Assembly: GCA_017503785.1 (NCBI GenBank)
Contig: JAFVSK010000006.1
Coordinates: forward strand, 114,074-178,073
DNA length: 64,000 bases
Origin: Clostridia bacterium
Lineage (GTDB): Bacteria > Bacillota > Clostridia > Oscillospirales > Acutalibacteraceae
Direction of reading: 5' to 3'
Below are positions 1 through 7,930 of the stretch, piece by piece (the stretch's first letter is position 1; each line of letters starts with the position of its first letter). A program made the position numbers and the translations under genes. The notes under the pieces were generated by a model, which ran no database searches, was not told the DNA's origin, and worked only from the letters and a program-made list of their open reading frames with translations.

Positions 1-1
1 C

Positions 2-397
2 CCGCAAGGTCCGCGCTGCGCGTGTGGCAATTTCGGCTGCACCGAGCTGTATTTAAGCGTACCGACGGTGCTGAAGCGCGCGAACGCTGCCACGTGGAGC
101 GACTTTACCGCCAACACCGCCTCACCCGCCATGCAACAATTTTTAAGCGATCTCGGCACCGTGCTCACAGGGGTGGTAAATTTGTTCGATCCTGCTGCCG
201 TGGTGCTCGGCCACGAGGGTGCGCTGCTGCCCTCCGCCTGCTACGAGCAGCTTCAGCAGGCCGTGAACGAGCGCACCATCACCCGCCGTTTCAAAACCGT
301 GCCGGTGCTTCCCTCGTCGCTCGCTGCACAGATCACCGCCCAAAGCGGCGCCGCCGTGCTGTTTTCGCATCTGTTCCAAGGCGAATTTAAGCTATAG
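2..397 (+). CDS. ROK family protein (sugar kinase or repressor), C-terminal part
   Basis: The 5' end lies outside the window; 131 residues remain in frame from base 2. The piece starts with the ROK zinc-binding motif CxCGxxGCxE (read here as CACGNFGCTE), followed by a C-terminal helical half containing the typical segment VVNLFDPAAVVLGHEGA. ROK proteins are cytoplasmic sugar kinases (glucokinase, N-acetyl-sugar kinases) or NagC/XylR-type repressors. The catalytic Asp and any N-terminal helix-turn-helix are off the window, so kinase and repressor cannot be told apart. The family call is secure. The stop codon abuts a tRNA-like inverted-repeat structure. Confidence 0.85.
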   Translation, partial: PQGPRCACGNFGCTELYLSVPTVLKRANAATWSDFTANTASPAMQQFLSDLGTVLTGVVNLFDPAAVVLGHEGALLPSACYEQLQQAVNERTITRRFKTVPVLPSSLAAQITAQSGAAVLFSHLFQGEFKL

Positions 398-443
398 CCG
401 AAGGGAGTCGAACTCCTAACCGCCCATAGGGCGGCTTTTCGGC
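397..443 (-). other. tRNA-Leu-like remnant or three-stem structure
   Basis: On the minus strand this reads as GCCGAA, a CCGCCC/GGGCGG hairpin, a T-arm-like GGAG-TTCGA-CTCC, then CTTCGGC. The outer arms pair, giving a three-way junction. Clostridial tRNA-Leu genes often have an acceptor stem GCCGAAG/CTTCGGC and a T-loop TTCGACT, so the 3' end resembles tRNA-Leu. It is only about 47 nt long, has no anticodon arm and no CCA. It may be a decayed tRNA or att-site fragment, or simply a terminator for the ROK gene. Confidence 0.3.
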
Positions 444-478
444 ATAAAGCTTGTTTCGCCGCTTGAAATACTATAACA

Positions 479-512
479 AAAGCACCGTTCGGTTAAGAAC
501 GGTGCTTTTTTT
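479..512. terminator. bidirectional rho-independent terminator
   Basis: Inverted repeat AAGCACCGTTC / GAACGGTGCTT with a 6-nt loop, A-rich on the left and followed by a T-run on the right. It lies between the convergent ROK gene and cotJC and can serve both strands. Confidence 0.85.
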
Positions 513-520
513 CTGTGTGG

Positions 521-1129
521 TTATTTCCCGCAGTTCTTGTCAAAACCGGGGTTGCAGGCGTAGAAATTGCGACTGTCCAGCTTCTCGGTGGCGAGCTGTA
601 AGCCCTCACCGAAGCGCTGGTAGTGCACGATCTCGCGCTCACGCAGGAACTTCAGCGGGTCGCGCACGTCGGGATCGTCGATCAGGCGCAGCAGGTTGTC
701 GTAGGTGACACGCGCCTTTTGCTCGGCGGCCAGATCCTCGTGCAGGTCGGCCAGCACGTCGCCCTTGGCCTGAACGTATTCCGCACGCCACGGCAGCGCC
801 GAGGCGGCAATGGGATACACAGCCGTGGTGTGATCCACGAAATACTTATCGAAGCCGCTGCGTTTGATCTCCTCTTCCGACAGATTCTTCGTGAGCTGAT
901 ACACCATCGCACAGACCATTTCCATGTGCGCGAGCTCTTCAGTACCAATGTCGGTAAGCAAGCCCTTCAATTCGTTGTACGGCATTGAATAGCGCTGTGT
1001 GAGATAGCGCATCGACGCCCCCAGTTCGCCGTCGGGACCGCCGTACTGGCTGATGATGATCTGCGCGTACTTGGGGTTCGGGTTGGCGATCTTTACCGGA
1101 TACTGCAAGGTCTTTTCATATTGCCACAT
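521..1129 (-). CDS. cotJC: spore coat protein CotJC (manganese catalase family)
   Basis: 202 residues, a four-helix ferritin-like protein of the Mn-catalase family. Metal-ligand motifs are visible as EELAHMEM (about residues 64-71) and EREIVHYQRF near residue 170; the YGGxxGELGASMRYLTQRY segment is typical of CotJC. In spore formers it is a coat or peroxide-protection protein made in the mother cell. ATG start with the SD AGGGGGG about 8 nt upstream. It begins one base after the cotJB stop, as the last gene of cotJABC. The C-terminal tail (NPGFDKNCGK) is short compared with vegetative catalases. Confidence 0.92.
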   Translation of the reverse strand: MWQYEKTLQYPVKIANPNPKYAQIIISQYGGPDGELGASMRYLTQRYSMPYNELKGLLTDIGTEELAHMEMVCAMVYQLTKNLSEEEIKRSGFDKYFVDHTTAVYPIAASALPWRAEYVQAKGDVLADLHEDLAAEQKARVTYDNLLRLIDDPDVRDPLKFLREREIVHYQRFGEGLQLATEKLDSRNFYACNPGFDKNCGK

Positions 1130-1130
1130 C

Positions 1131-1391
1131 TCAATTCCCCCCTCTGCCTTCCCAAGGCCACGGACCGTCTACCCACGTCCAGCGTTCACCCTGCACGTCG
1201 TTCGAAGTCATTACCCACGGACCGTATTGTGCCTCATACTCGGCCACCAGACGGTCCTTCATCTGCCGCAACTCATACAGCTTTGCCAACGCGCACTCGC
1301 TGCACGGATGCGTGTCGAGATACAAGGTCATCTCCCAAATGGCAAACTGATAGGCACCAATGCGGTTTTTCAGCAAGGCGCAGTTATCCAT
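1131..1391 (-). CDS. cotJB: spore coat protein CotJB
   Basis: 86 residues with the family hallmarks: an N-terminal helix (FAIWEMTLYLDTHPC), a middle charged helix and the C-terminal WTWVDGPWPWE aromatic signature. It is a small inner-coat component in Bacillus and Clostridia. ATG start preceded by AGGAGGG with 8-nt spacing. The start overlaps the end of cotJA by 8 bases and the stop is one base from the cotJC start, so the three genes are translationally coupled. Confidence 0.92.
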   Translation of the reverse strand: MDNCALLKNRIGAYQFAIWEMTLYLDTHPCSECALAKLYELRQMKDRLVAEYEAQYGPWVMTSNDVQGERWTWVDGPWPWEGRGGN

Positions 1392-1650
1392 GGCAGTTCC
1401 CTCCTACCATCAGCGGCTTGTAGAGCTCGGGGAAAATGGTGCCGCGCGGGAACCCGTTTTCCGGCTCGTAAACGGTTTCCAGCTGTTGCCACGGCACGTA
1501 GGCCATGGCGACCACCTGCGCGGCGCAGGCCTCCTCCGCCGTGCGGCGAGGTTCGGCACAGGCACACGGCGTGGCAGCCGCGTTGCCGATATACGGCGAC
1601 GGATAGCGGCGCGGCATACTGCCGTAGCGTCTTCCGTTTGTATTGCCCAA
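1384..1650 (-). CDS. cotJA: spore coat associated protein CotJA
   Basis: 88 residues. The conserved CotJA block is VVAMAYVPWQQLETVYEPENGFPRG...TIFPELYKPL at the C-terminus; the N-terminus is Arg/Pro/Cys-rich and poorly conserved. The frame is open further upstream to an ATG at 1728, but the TTG at 1650 has an AAGGAG about 9 nt before it, whereas 1728 has no clear SD, so TTG is preferred. First gene of cotJABC. A sigma-E-like -10 (CATACAAT) lies about 50 bp upstream, which fits the mother-cell expression known for cotJ in Bacillus. Confidence 0.85.
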   Translation of the reverse strand: MGNTNGRRYGSMPRRYPSPYIGNAAATPCACAEPRRTAEEACAAQVVAMAYVPWQQLETVYEPENGFPRGTIFPELYKPLMVGGNCHG

Positions 1651-1698
1651 TGTTATTCGCTCCTTTTCGTGATATTGGGGCTTTTCTCGCCCCTTATC

Positions 1699-1706
1699 AT
1701 TGTATG
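1699..1706 (-). promoter_or_regulatory. candidate sigma-E -10 box for cotJABC
   Basis: The minus strand reads CATACAAT, an exact match to the sporulation sigma-E -10 consensus, about 50 nt before the cotJA TTG. The -35 region upstream matches only weakly. Confidence 0.45.
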
Positions 1707-1772
1707 AAGCGATAAGCAGGTGGTTCAATAATAATCGCGAGGCCGTTCCTGCGTTGCTGATTTTACTTATAA

Positions 1773-1802
1773 AAAAGGCTTCACACGCGTGTGAAGCCTT
1801 TT
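1773..1802 (-). terminator. terminator after the GH16 gene
   Basis: Perfect 30-bp palindrome, with arms AAAAGGCTTCACACG and its complement, followed by a T-run on the minus strand. It sits just past the stop of the GH16 gene. Confidence 0.85.
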
Positions 1803-1805
1803 ACC

Positions 1806-3590
1806 TTATTGTTGCTTTTTCTTTTGATACGCCAGCCACAGCGGCAGGCCTACGGCTACAATAACCGCCACTCCCATCGGCAGCAGTGCCACCCAGGGAA
1901 ACCCGTTTTTCTTCTGTTCTTCGGGTGCCGTGGTCGTCGCCGCGATGGTGGTGTCGGTAGTCGTCACCGTACTTTCGGTCGCGGTAGTCGACAATGTGGC
2001 ACTTGTATTCGTTGTCTTTTTCACGGGAGCCTTTGTGGGCTTCGCCGTCGCCTTGGTGGCTTTTGTCGTTCCTTTGGCGGTGGTGCCGCCGTTGCTGACA
2101 AACTGCTTGGCAATCGTCAACAGATGCTCGTATGTCGGCTGACCATTCTGCTTCAGCAGATCGTTGATTTCGGTACGGCGCTCCGCGCTTAGGGTGTTCC
2201 ACGCGCTTTCGCCGTTTAAAATATTTTTATAATTGTCGGTAGTCACGGTGATGATCGGCTCGGCGTAATCGTCGGTGGTGTAATCGTGCACGAAATCGCT
2301 GGCCGACATTTGCATCACGATCGGTTCTTGCTTTTCCGGTTCTTTTTCGGGCGGCGTGTAGGTACCGGTGGTCTTGCCGTCCCACACACGCACGTAATCG
2401 AGCTCCAGCGGATTATCCTGCGAGCCACCGATGATGATGGGCAGATGCTGCTCGTCCAGCTTCACAAACGCACCCAGCTCCAACTCGCCGGTGTTCACCG
2501 TTTGAACGGGCCACGCCAGCTCGCCCTTTGCCCATTTGAGGCGCATTACTTCTTTGCCGTCAAGGTAGCTGATGAACAAGCCCTCTTGCCACAACCAGCC
2601 CATCACGTGCCATTCGCCGTCGTTAAGGCCACTGAAGCTCGTATTGCTGTTTTTGGTCCACTGCGTGGTTTCGCCGCCGGCTTCACGCTTTTGCTCGTGG
2701 AGGCAGATGGTATAATAGTTATCGCCCCAGTATTCCAGCCAGTCCAGCTCCACCCAATGACTGTATTCATAAAACAACTTTTCCGAGGGCAACGCCCAAA
2801 TGGCCGGGACACCCTTTTCCCCCTCGGTGTTCTTGCGCGGGCGCGGAATACGCAGCTTAACTTCTAAGTAGCCCGTGTTAAAATCGAAGCCCACGTGCGA
2901 ATCCATATCGGTGGTGCCCAAGCCGTAGTTATAGGTGGGAACCTCGTTCTTCACGGTCATAACACCGTTTTCCACGCTGTAATCACCTGCGCCCAGATCG
3001 GGGGCACCGTAGGGGCGCGTGATATACCACTTATACCCCGCTTTATGGGTGTTCTGATTGTCCACCGAATTGGGATCGTTAAAATCGTCGTTAAAGATCA
3101 GGTCGGTCATGCCTGCTTGCTTCAAAATATCCTCCATGGAGGAATAGGCGGGCGCCACGCGATCGTTCGCCACGCGCAGATTACGCTGCCGCGTGTTGTT
3201 GCGCTCGTTGGATTCGGCTACCGTGTTCGTGGCATCAGCCTCGGCCACCAGCATATAATCGCCCATCGCGCCCTTCATCTTTGCCGAAAACAGAACGTGG
3301 AAGATAACGGTCGTTGTTTTTCCGGCGGCCAGCGACTCCACCGTCGACTGACGCACCAGGTCGATCGCCGCGGTATACAGCTGCACCGTAAACTCTTCGG
3401 CTGCCGCGTTACCGTTATTCGCAACGGTGACATGGATAGTGAGTGTCGTTTCGGGGGTGATTTGTCCGTCGCCGCCCGTAAAGGTCAGCGATTCCACCGT
3501 GAGATCCGCTTTGCCCGCAGCGGCACCCGACACAGGCAAGCAGCCGATAACCAAAATCAGCGCCAGTAAGGTTGTTATTACACGTTTCAT
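1806..3590 (-). CDS. membrane-anchored glycoside hydrolase family 16 protein with CARDB-like domain
   Basis: 594 residues. A signal peptide (residues 1-25) is followed by a CARDB-type beta-sandwich (about 26-140), a GH16 catalytic domain (about 160-405), a small domain of unknown type (about 425-490), a Thr/Lys/Ala-rich linker (about 500-555) and a C-terminal TM helix with a KKKQQ tail. The GH16 catalytic motif ExDxxE is present as E281-L-D283-W-L-E286. GH16 enzymes cut beta-1,3/1,4-glucans or galactans; the substrate cannot be told here. The architecture places the enzyme on the outer face of the membrane. It follows cdaR, but a strong terminator stands only about 18 nt before its start codon; SD AGAGGG. 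Confidence 0.85.
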   Translation of the reverse strand: MKRVITTLLALILVIGCLPVSGAAAGKADLTVESLTFTGGDGQITPETTLTIHVTVANNGNAAAEEFTVQLYTAAIDLVRQSTVESLAAGKTTTVIFHVLFSAKMKGAMGDYMLVAEADATNTVAESNERNNTRQRNLRVANDRVAPAYSSMEDILKQAGMTDLIFNDDFNDPNSVDNQNTHKAGYKWYITRPYGAPDLGAGDYSVENGVMTVKNEVPTYNYGLGTTDMDSHVGFDFNTGYLEVKLRIPRPRKNTEGEKGVPAIWALPSEKLFYEYSHWVELDWLEYWGDNYYTICLHEQKREAGGETTQWTKNSNTSFSGLNDGEWHVMGWLWQEGLFISYLDGKEVMRLKWAKGELAWPVQTVNTGELELGAFVKLDEQHLPIIIGGSQDNPLELDYVRVWDGKTTGTYTPPEKEPEKQEPIVMQMSASDFVHDYTTDDYAEPIITVTTDNYKNILNGESAWNTLSAERRTEINDLLKQNGQPTYEHLLTIAKQFVSNGGTTAKGTTKATKATAKPTKAPVKKTTNTSATLSTTATESTVTTTDTTIAATTTAPEEQKKNGFPWVALLPMGVAVIVAVGLPLWLAYQKKKQQ

Positions 3591-3607
3591 ACGATCCCTC
3601 TTTTTTA

Positions 3608-3638
3608 AAAAACCGCCCGCGGATATCGGGCGGTTTTT
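3608..3638 (-). terminator. terminator between cdaR and the GH16 gene
   Basis: Arms AAAAACCGCCCG / CGGGCGGTTTTT with a 7-nt loop and a T-run on the minus strand. The hairpin base lies about 18 nt before the GH16 ATG, leaving no room for a separate promoter, so it probably acts as an attenuator or partial terminator. Confidence 0.85.
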
Positions 3639-3641
3639 GGT

Positions 3642-4952
3642 TTACTCTAACGTTCCGTACAGTTGATACGGCGTGCTGTCGTCGGCTCCGTAATACACCC
3701 AAACGCCGGGGTATTTCGGCACCGTGATGCGCACGGTATACCGCACCGAGCCGCTGCCGGTGTTGCTGGAAGCATCCAGCGTGATCTGCAGATCGTTGGC
3801 AGTGATGCGGCGCAGCGTAGCTTGCGTGCCGCACAGCACGATATCGGTAATCTTCTGCGCCTGCAGGGTAATGGTTTTCCCCTCGGGGAGCTTTGCCACC
3901 GTAACGTCGGCAAGGCCGCTCACGTCATACGACAGCGTGCGCGTGGTCAGCTTATCAATGGCCAACGTTACCGTTACCTTGTTGCCCTCCAGCACCTTTA
4001 CACCGCCGGGAATGGGCAGTTCAACCACAAACTCCGCACCATCGGGCTTGATATGATCGAAATCAAAGGTACCGAGGTTACCCACGGTAGCCACCAGCGT
4101 ATCCAGCGTATCGGCCTCGCCCACCAACGTGATGCGGTTGTGCGAGAGCTTGACCAAGCCGTTCTGCGAAAGGCCCGACGGCACGTTGGCCAGCGTGTAG
4201 GTGAGATCCACCGTGCGCTGCACCCATACCGGCACCGTGATATCCACGGTGTTGCCGCTGATACCGCTGAACAGGCACTGGGAAATATCCACCTCATTGC
4301 CCTTCTCGTTCAGCGCCAGCAAGCGCGCTTCGAAATGGGTGGTTTTGTCTAACGTTTGGCTTTCCTCCACGCGGGCAACAACAGAAGCCACCTGCTGCAT
4401 CACCGTGCGGGGGCCCTCCAATGTTACGCGACCGTCGACAATGGCAGAATCCAAAATGGCATCGCCCAGTTGCTGCGTTTTTTCATCCTTGGTCGTTAAG
4501 CGCGACAGATCGGGCGTAACGGTAAAAGGAGCGCTCATCCAATAATCGCAATCCACCGTTACGGTAGCGGGCGAAATGGAGTGAATGGTGTAGTCGGTAA
4601 AGCGACCGTTTTTGTTGACCGTTAAGGATACCTCGGATTTACCGGGGCCCTGAATATCGGTAAGCGAGGGGCGGATCTCAATATCCTCACCCGTGAGGGC
4701 GTAGATCACCGAACGGGCGCCCTCGACCTCCACGTTGACGGTGAAGGTATCGTTCCCGATCACGCGCAGATCGTTATAGCCCACGCTGGTGTCGGTGAGG
4801 TCGATCTTCACCGTGGTGGTAAAGGTGCGCGTTTGTACGTTGCCGGGGCCAAACGACACGATGGCCCACACCGCAACGGCGATCACCAATGAGATCACCA
4901 TCATCAGGCGGTCGTTATGCAACAGACGATTTAGGGAGAATTTGTTTTTCAT
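3642..4952 (-). CDS. cdaR: YbbR-domain protein CdaR, regulator of diadenylate cyclase
   Basis: 436 residues. One N-terminal TM helix (LMMVISLVIAVAVWAIVSF, about residues 16-35) is followed by an extracytoplasmic region of several YbbR repeats, rich in beta strands. In Firmicutes CdaR binds CdaA and tunes c-di-AMP synthesis. The ATG at 4952 overlaps the cdaA stop as ATGA and is preceded by a G-rich SD (GGGGGTGG); a longer reading starting at 4982 would lie inside cdaA and is not preferred. Confidence 0.88.
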   Translation of the reverse strand: MKNKFSLNRLLHNDRLMMVISLVIAVAVWAIVSFGPGNVQTRTFTTTVKIDLTDTSVGYNDLRVIGNDTFTVNVEVEGARSVIYALTGEDIEIRPSLTDIQGPGKSEVSLTVNKNGRFTDYTIHSISPATVTVDCDYWMSAPFTVTPDLSRLTTKDEKTQQLGDAILDSAIVDGRVTLEGPRTVMQQVASVVARVEESQTLDKTTHFEARLLALNEKGNEVDISQCLFSGISGNTVDITVPVWVQRTVDLTYTLANVPSGLSQNGLVKLSHNRITLVGEADTLDTLVATVGNLGTFDFDHIKPDGAEFVVELPIPGGVKVLEGNKVTVTLAIDKLTTRTLSYDVSGLADVTVAKLPEGKTITLQAQKITDIVLCGTQATLRRITANDLQITLDASSNTGSGSVRYTVRITVPKYPGVWVYYGADDSTPYQLYGTLE

Positions 4953-5848
4953 TTTACAAACCACCCCCGTACACGCGCCCATAGGCTGTTATCTTTGGTT
5001 TCCTCGGTGCGCACGTTGTTCCAGATAATTTCATTTTCCAGCGTGCTGCGCAGCGTTTCTGCCGTGAAATCGCGGGTGAGCTCGCCGCCCTTAGCCAGCG
5101 AGATGGTGCCCGTTTCCTCCGACACCACCACACACAGGGCATCGGAATTTTCGCTCATACCCACGGCCGCGCGATGGCGCGTGCCCAAGCTGCGGCTGAT
5201 GGTTACGTCTTCCGACAGCGGCAAAATGCAGCCGGCGGCGTATACCTTACCGTCGCGCAGGATGGTGGCACCGTCGTGCAGGGGGGCTTTATTGAAGAAA
5301 ATGTTACCCAGCAGCTCGGCCGTGGTATCGGCGTTGAGTTCGGTACCCGAACGCGCAATTTCACCCAAGCGGGTGTTGCGCTCGATAACGATGAGTGCAC
5401 CCATGCGCTCGCGCTGCAGCGACTCGGCCGCCGTGCACACCGCGGCAATGGCCTTTTTCCAGGTTTCGATATATTCGCGGCTTTCGGTCTCACCCGAACC
5501 CAGCACGCGCAAGCGCGAAAAGCCGGAATGCCCCACCTGCTCCAAGGCACGGCGAAGCTCGGGCTGGAAGATCAAGGCCAAAATGATGAGCACGTTATCG
5601 AACAGCACCTGTAAAAGATATTTGATTGCCGTAAGTCCGAGCAGATGGGCGGCACCGTAGGCCAATCCCAGCAAAATAAAGCCCTTGAGCAGCTGCTCGG
5701 CACGGGAATCGCGCACCAGTTTAAAGATGCCGTACACCGCAAAGGCTACGATCAGAATATCCAAAATATCGGTGATCCAGTTAAAACTGCGGAAGAACAT
5801 CGCAATGACATCCCACACGTGTTGAAAAAATGCCGCCAGTGTACTCAC
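4949..5848 (-). CDS. cdaA: diadenylate cyclase CdaA (DacA), makes c-di-AMP
   Basis: 299 residues. Three N-terminal TM segments (about 25-95) lead into a DAC domain with both catalytic motifs: DGA (residues 192-194) and RHR (224-226, in GTRHRAA). It condenses two ATP into c-di-AMP, which controls potassium and osmolyte uptake and cell-wall homeostasis. The start is a GTG with only a modest SD (AGAAAG). It overlaps cdaR by 4 bases, the standard cdaA-cdaR pair. The glmM gene often found next to it is absent here; the downstream gene is a surface GH16 enzyme. Confidence 0.93.
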   Translation of the reverse strand: MSTLAAFFQHVWDVIAMFFRSFNWITDILDILIVAFAVYGIFKLVRDSRAEQLLKGFILLGLAYGAAHLLGLTAIKYLLQVLFDNVLIILALIFQPELRRALEQVGHSGFSRLRVLGSGETESREYIETWKKAIAAVCTAAESLQRERMGALIVIERNTRLGEIARSGTELNADTTAELLGNIFFNKAPLHDGATILRDGKVYAAGCILPLSEDVTISRSLGTRHRAAVGMSENSDALCVVVSEETGTISLAKGGELTRDFTAETLRSTLENEIIWNNVRTEETKDNSLWARVRGWFVK

Positions 5849-5866
5849 CTACTTTCTATACTTCTT

Positions 5867-7030
5867 TTATTTTAACATACTCTCCCGTGATTGCAAGGCT
5901 TTTCTTGTAATTTCACGCAAGATTTTCGCTGTGGTATCCACCGCTGCCGCGGTGGTGAAGCACGAGGGACACAACCGCACCGCGCCTTCCGCCAGCGTTC
6001 CCATGCGTCGATGCGCACTCGGCGCACAATGCAGTCCTGCGCGCACCGCCACGCCGGCCGCTGCCAACTGTGCGGCGGTATCCTCCGACGGCAGCCCCTC
6101 GACATTGAGCGTGACCATCGGCACCGTCACCCGCAGATCGGGGTAGGCCGTATACAAGCACAAGCCCTTCACCTCGGCCAGCTGTTCGTATAAACGACGC
6201 ATCAGCGCGGTTTCACGCTCGGCCAGCGCCTCGCGCCCCTGCTCACGCACAAACCGCACGCCCGCGCAAAGACCGCAAATACCCGGCACGTTCACGGTGC
6301 CGCTTTCGAAACGATCGGGCAGCTCCTCGGGCTGTTCGGCCTGCAGCGAACGACTACCGGTACCGCCCTCGGTGAGCGGTGACGGCAGCACCGCACTGCC
6401 ACACAGCAACGCACCGGTGCCCATGGGGCCGTACAACGCCTTGTGACCGGGCAAGCACAAAAGATCAACGTGATCGCGCTGCATATCCAGCGGCAGCACG
6501 CCCGCGCTTTGCGCGGCATCCACCGCAAACGGAATGCCCAAGCTGTGCGCCAGCGCCCCGATCTCACGTATCGGCAAAGAGAAACCGAACACGTTGGAGG
6601 CGTGGGTACAGATGATCAGCCGCGTATCCTCACGCACGGCACGGCGAAAGCTGTCGACCGTGCGCTGCGGCTCGCCGGGATACACCTCAGCCTCGGTGAC
6701 CTCCGCCCCCAGCGCCGCCAGCGGACGCCGCACGGAGTTATGCTCGTAGCCCGAGGTTACCACGTGGTCACCTCGATGCAACAAGCCTTTGATCACCGTA
6801 TTCAGTGCCCCCGTACAGTTGGCGGTGAAGCACACGCCCGACGGATCACATAAGCCGAAAAACGCCGCCAGCTCCTCGCGGCAACGAAACACCGCTTCGG
6901 CGGTACTCATGGCCATGGCGTGGCCGCCACGGCCGGGATTGGCCCCAAACCGACACAGCGCCTCGTGCACGGCCTCGCGCACGGCGCGCGGCTTGGGATA
7001 GGTGGTGGCGGCGTTGTCAAGATAGATCAC
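5867..7030 (-). CDS. cysteine desulfurase family PLP enzyme
   Basis: 387 residues, class V aminotransferase fold. The N-terminal YLDNAATTYPKP is diagnostic. The PLP lysine is K197 in CLPGHKALYGPMGTG, and a Cys (C335) in GLHCAPSAHRRMGT matches the active-site Cys loop of this desulfurase subfamily. It would take sulfur (or selenium) from cysteine (selenocysteine) as an enzyme-bound persulfide. GTG start overlapping the DUF3343 gene as GTGA. Pairing with the putative Se/S carrier suggests a dedicated transfer route; the end product is unknown. Confidence 0.88.
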   Translation of the reverse strand: MIYLDNAATTYPKPRAVREAVHEALCRFGANPGRGGHAMAMSTAEAVFRCREELAAFFGLCDPSGVCFTANCTGALNTVIKGLLHRGDHVVTSGYEHNSVRRPLAALGAEVTEAEVYPGEPQRTVDSFRRAVREDTRLIICTHASNVFGFSLPIREIGALAHSLGIPFAVDAAQSAGVLPLDMQRDHVDLLCLPGHKALYGPMGTGALLCGSAVLPSPLTEGGTGSRSLQAEQPEELPDRFESGTVNVPGICGLCAGVRFVREQGREALAERETALMRRLYEQLAEVKGLCLYTAYPDLRVTVPMVTLNVEGLPSEDTAAQLAAAGVAVRAGLHCAPSAHRRMGTLAEGAVRLCPSCFTTAAAVDTTAKILREITRKALQSRESMLK

Positions 7031-7257
7031 CGACCGTCACCCCCGCCCGCTACGCGCAGAACACGAATACCGTTCTTTTTCAAAAGTTCCGTGGCACGGT
7101 CGGCGTTGCCGCGCACCAGCAGGCTATAGCCACAGCCGGTATCCTCCTGCACGCGCGACGAGCGCTGCACGTGCACCGTATAGCCCTGCTTTTCCAGCAA
7201 GCGCTTGCCTTGCATGGCGTTGGTTACCGAGCTGACGTAAATCGTTGTCCATTCCAT
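7027..7257 (-). CDS. DUF3343 putative Se/S carrier-like protein
   Basis: 76 residues with a beta-alpha-beta pattern: IYVSSVTNAMQGKRLLEKQGY, then TGCGYSLLV with the conserved Cys in a CGYS context, then an amphipathic helix ending in IRVLRV. This matches the DUF3343/Se-S-carrier-like family, proposed to hand over sulfur or selenium. The ATG at 7257 has GAGG with 8-nt spacing; a GTG at 7266 overlaps the SD and is less likely. The stop overlaps the start of the desulfurase gene, supporting one functional unit. Confidence 0.8.
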   Translation of the reverse strand: MEWTTIYVSSVTNAMQGKRLLEKQGYTVHVQRSSRVQEDTGCGYSLLVRGNADRATELLKKNGIRVLRVAGGGDGR

Positions 7258-7288
7258 TGGTCTCACCTCAAGACCAATATATGCACAC

Positions 7289-7699
7289 TCAACGACGGCT
7301 GTCCAAATAATCCTGTAAAATAATGGTGGCCGACACGGTATCCACCACCGCCTTGCGCTTCTTGCCGCGCACGTTGGTTTGATTTAATACGCTGTGTGCC
7401 GACACGGTGGTAAGGCGTTCGTCGCGCAGCACCACCGGCAGGCCGCTGCGCTCACGCAACGCTTCGGCAAACGCCTCGGCGCGATGAGCACTTTCGCCGC
7501 AGCTGCCGTCCATGTTTCGAGGATGCCCCACCACGATCTCGCGAGCACCCTCACGCGCGGCGATCGCCGCGATCTCACCGCACAGCAGCTCCGTATCGGG
7601 CTGGGTAACCGTTCCCACAGGGGAAGCCAGCAGCTCCAGCTCGTCGCAAACGGCAACACCCGTGCGCTGAAGGCCCAGGTCGACCGCTAAAATTTTCAT
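7289..7699 (-). CDS. ruvX: RuvX/YqgF Holliday junction resolvase-like nuclease
   Basis: 136 residues, RNase H fold. Signature pieces are ILAVDLGLQRTGVAV at the N-terminus (first catalytic Asp), IVVGHPRNMDGSCG, LRDERLTT and a C-terminal DTVSATIILQDYL with the last acidic residue. The family acts in pre-16S rRNA end processing and/or recombination. The ATG at 7699 has AGGCGG about 8 nt upstream; the GTG at 7708 overlaps that SD. It is upstream of, and co-directional with, the DUF3343-desulfurase pair, with a 31-base gap. Confidence 0.92.
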   Translation of the reverse strand: MKILAVDLGLQRTGVAVCDELELLASPVGTVTQPDTELLCGEIAAIAAREGAREIVVGHPRNMDGSCGESAHRAEAFAEALRERSGLPVVLRDERLTTVSAHSVLNQTNVRGKKRKAVVDTVSATIILQDYLDSRR

Positions 7700-7868
7700 A
7701 GGAAACACCGCCTCTTTGCTTTGTTCACTTTCATTTTACCACACTCTCGCCCGCCTTGCAAATGCTTTTGGAAATTCGCTGACCGAATTTACAAAACCTT
7801 CATATTTTTTCGTAAAACGCGTTTTTGGAGTGAATATCAAGAAATTTTGAAGTTTTTGCGCAAACCTC

Positions 7869-7897
7869 TTGCAATCCGTCGTTTGCTTTGCTATAAT
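7869..7897 (+). promoter_or_regulatory. sigma-A promoter of gdhA
   Basis: TTGCAA (7869-7874), 17-bp spacer, TATAAT (7892-7897). It is followed by AAGGAG at 7916-7921, 9 nt before the gdhA ATG. Confidence 0.8.
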
Positions 7898-7930
7898 AAA
7901 GTGCAATCTTTTTTAAAGGAGTAATGGTTT

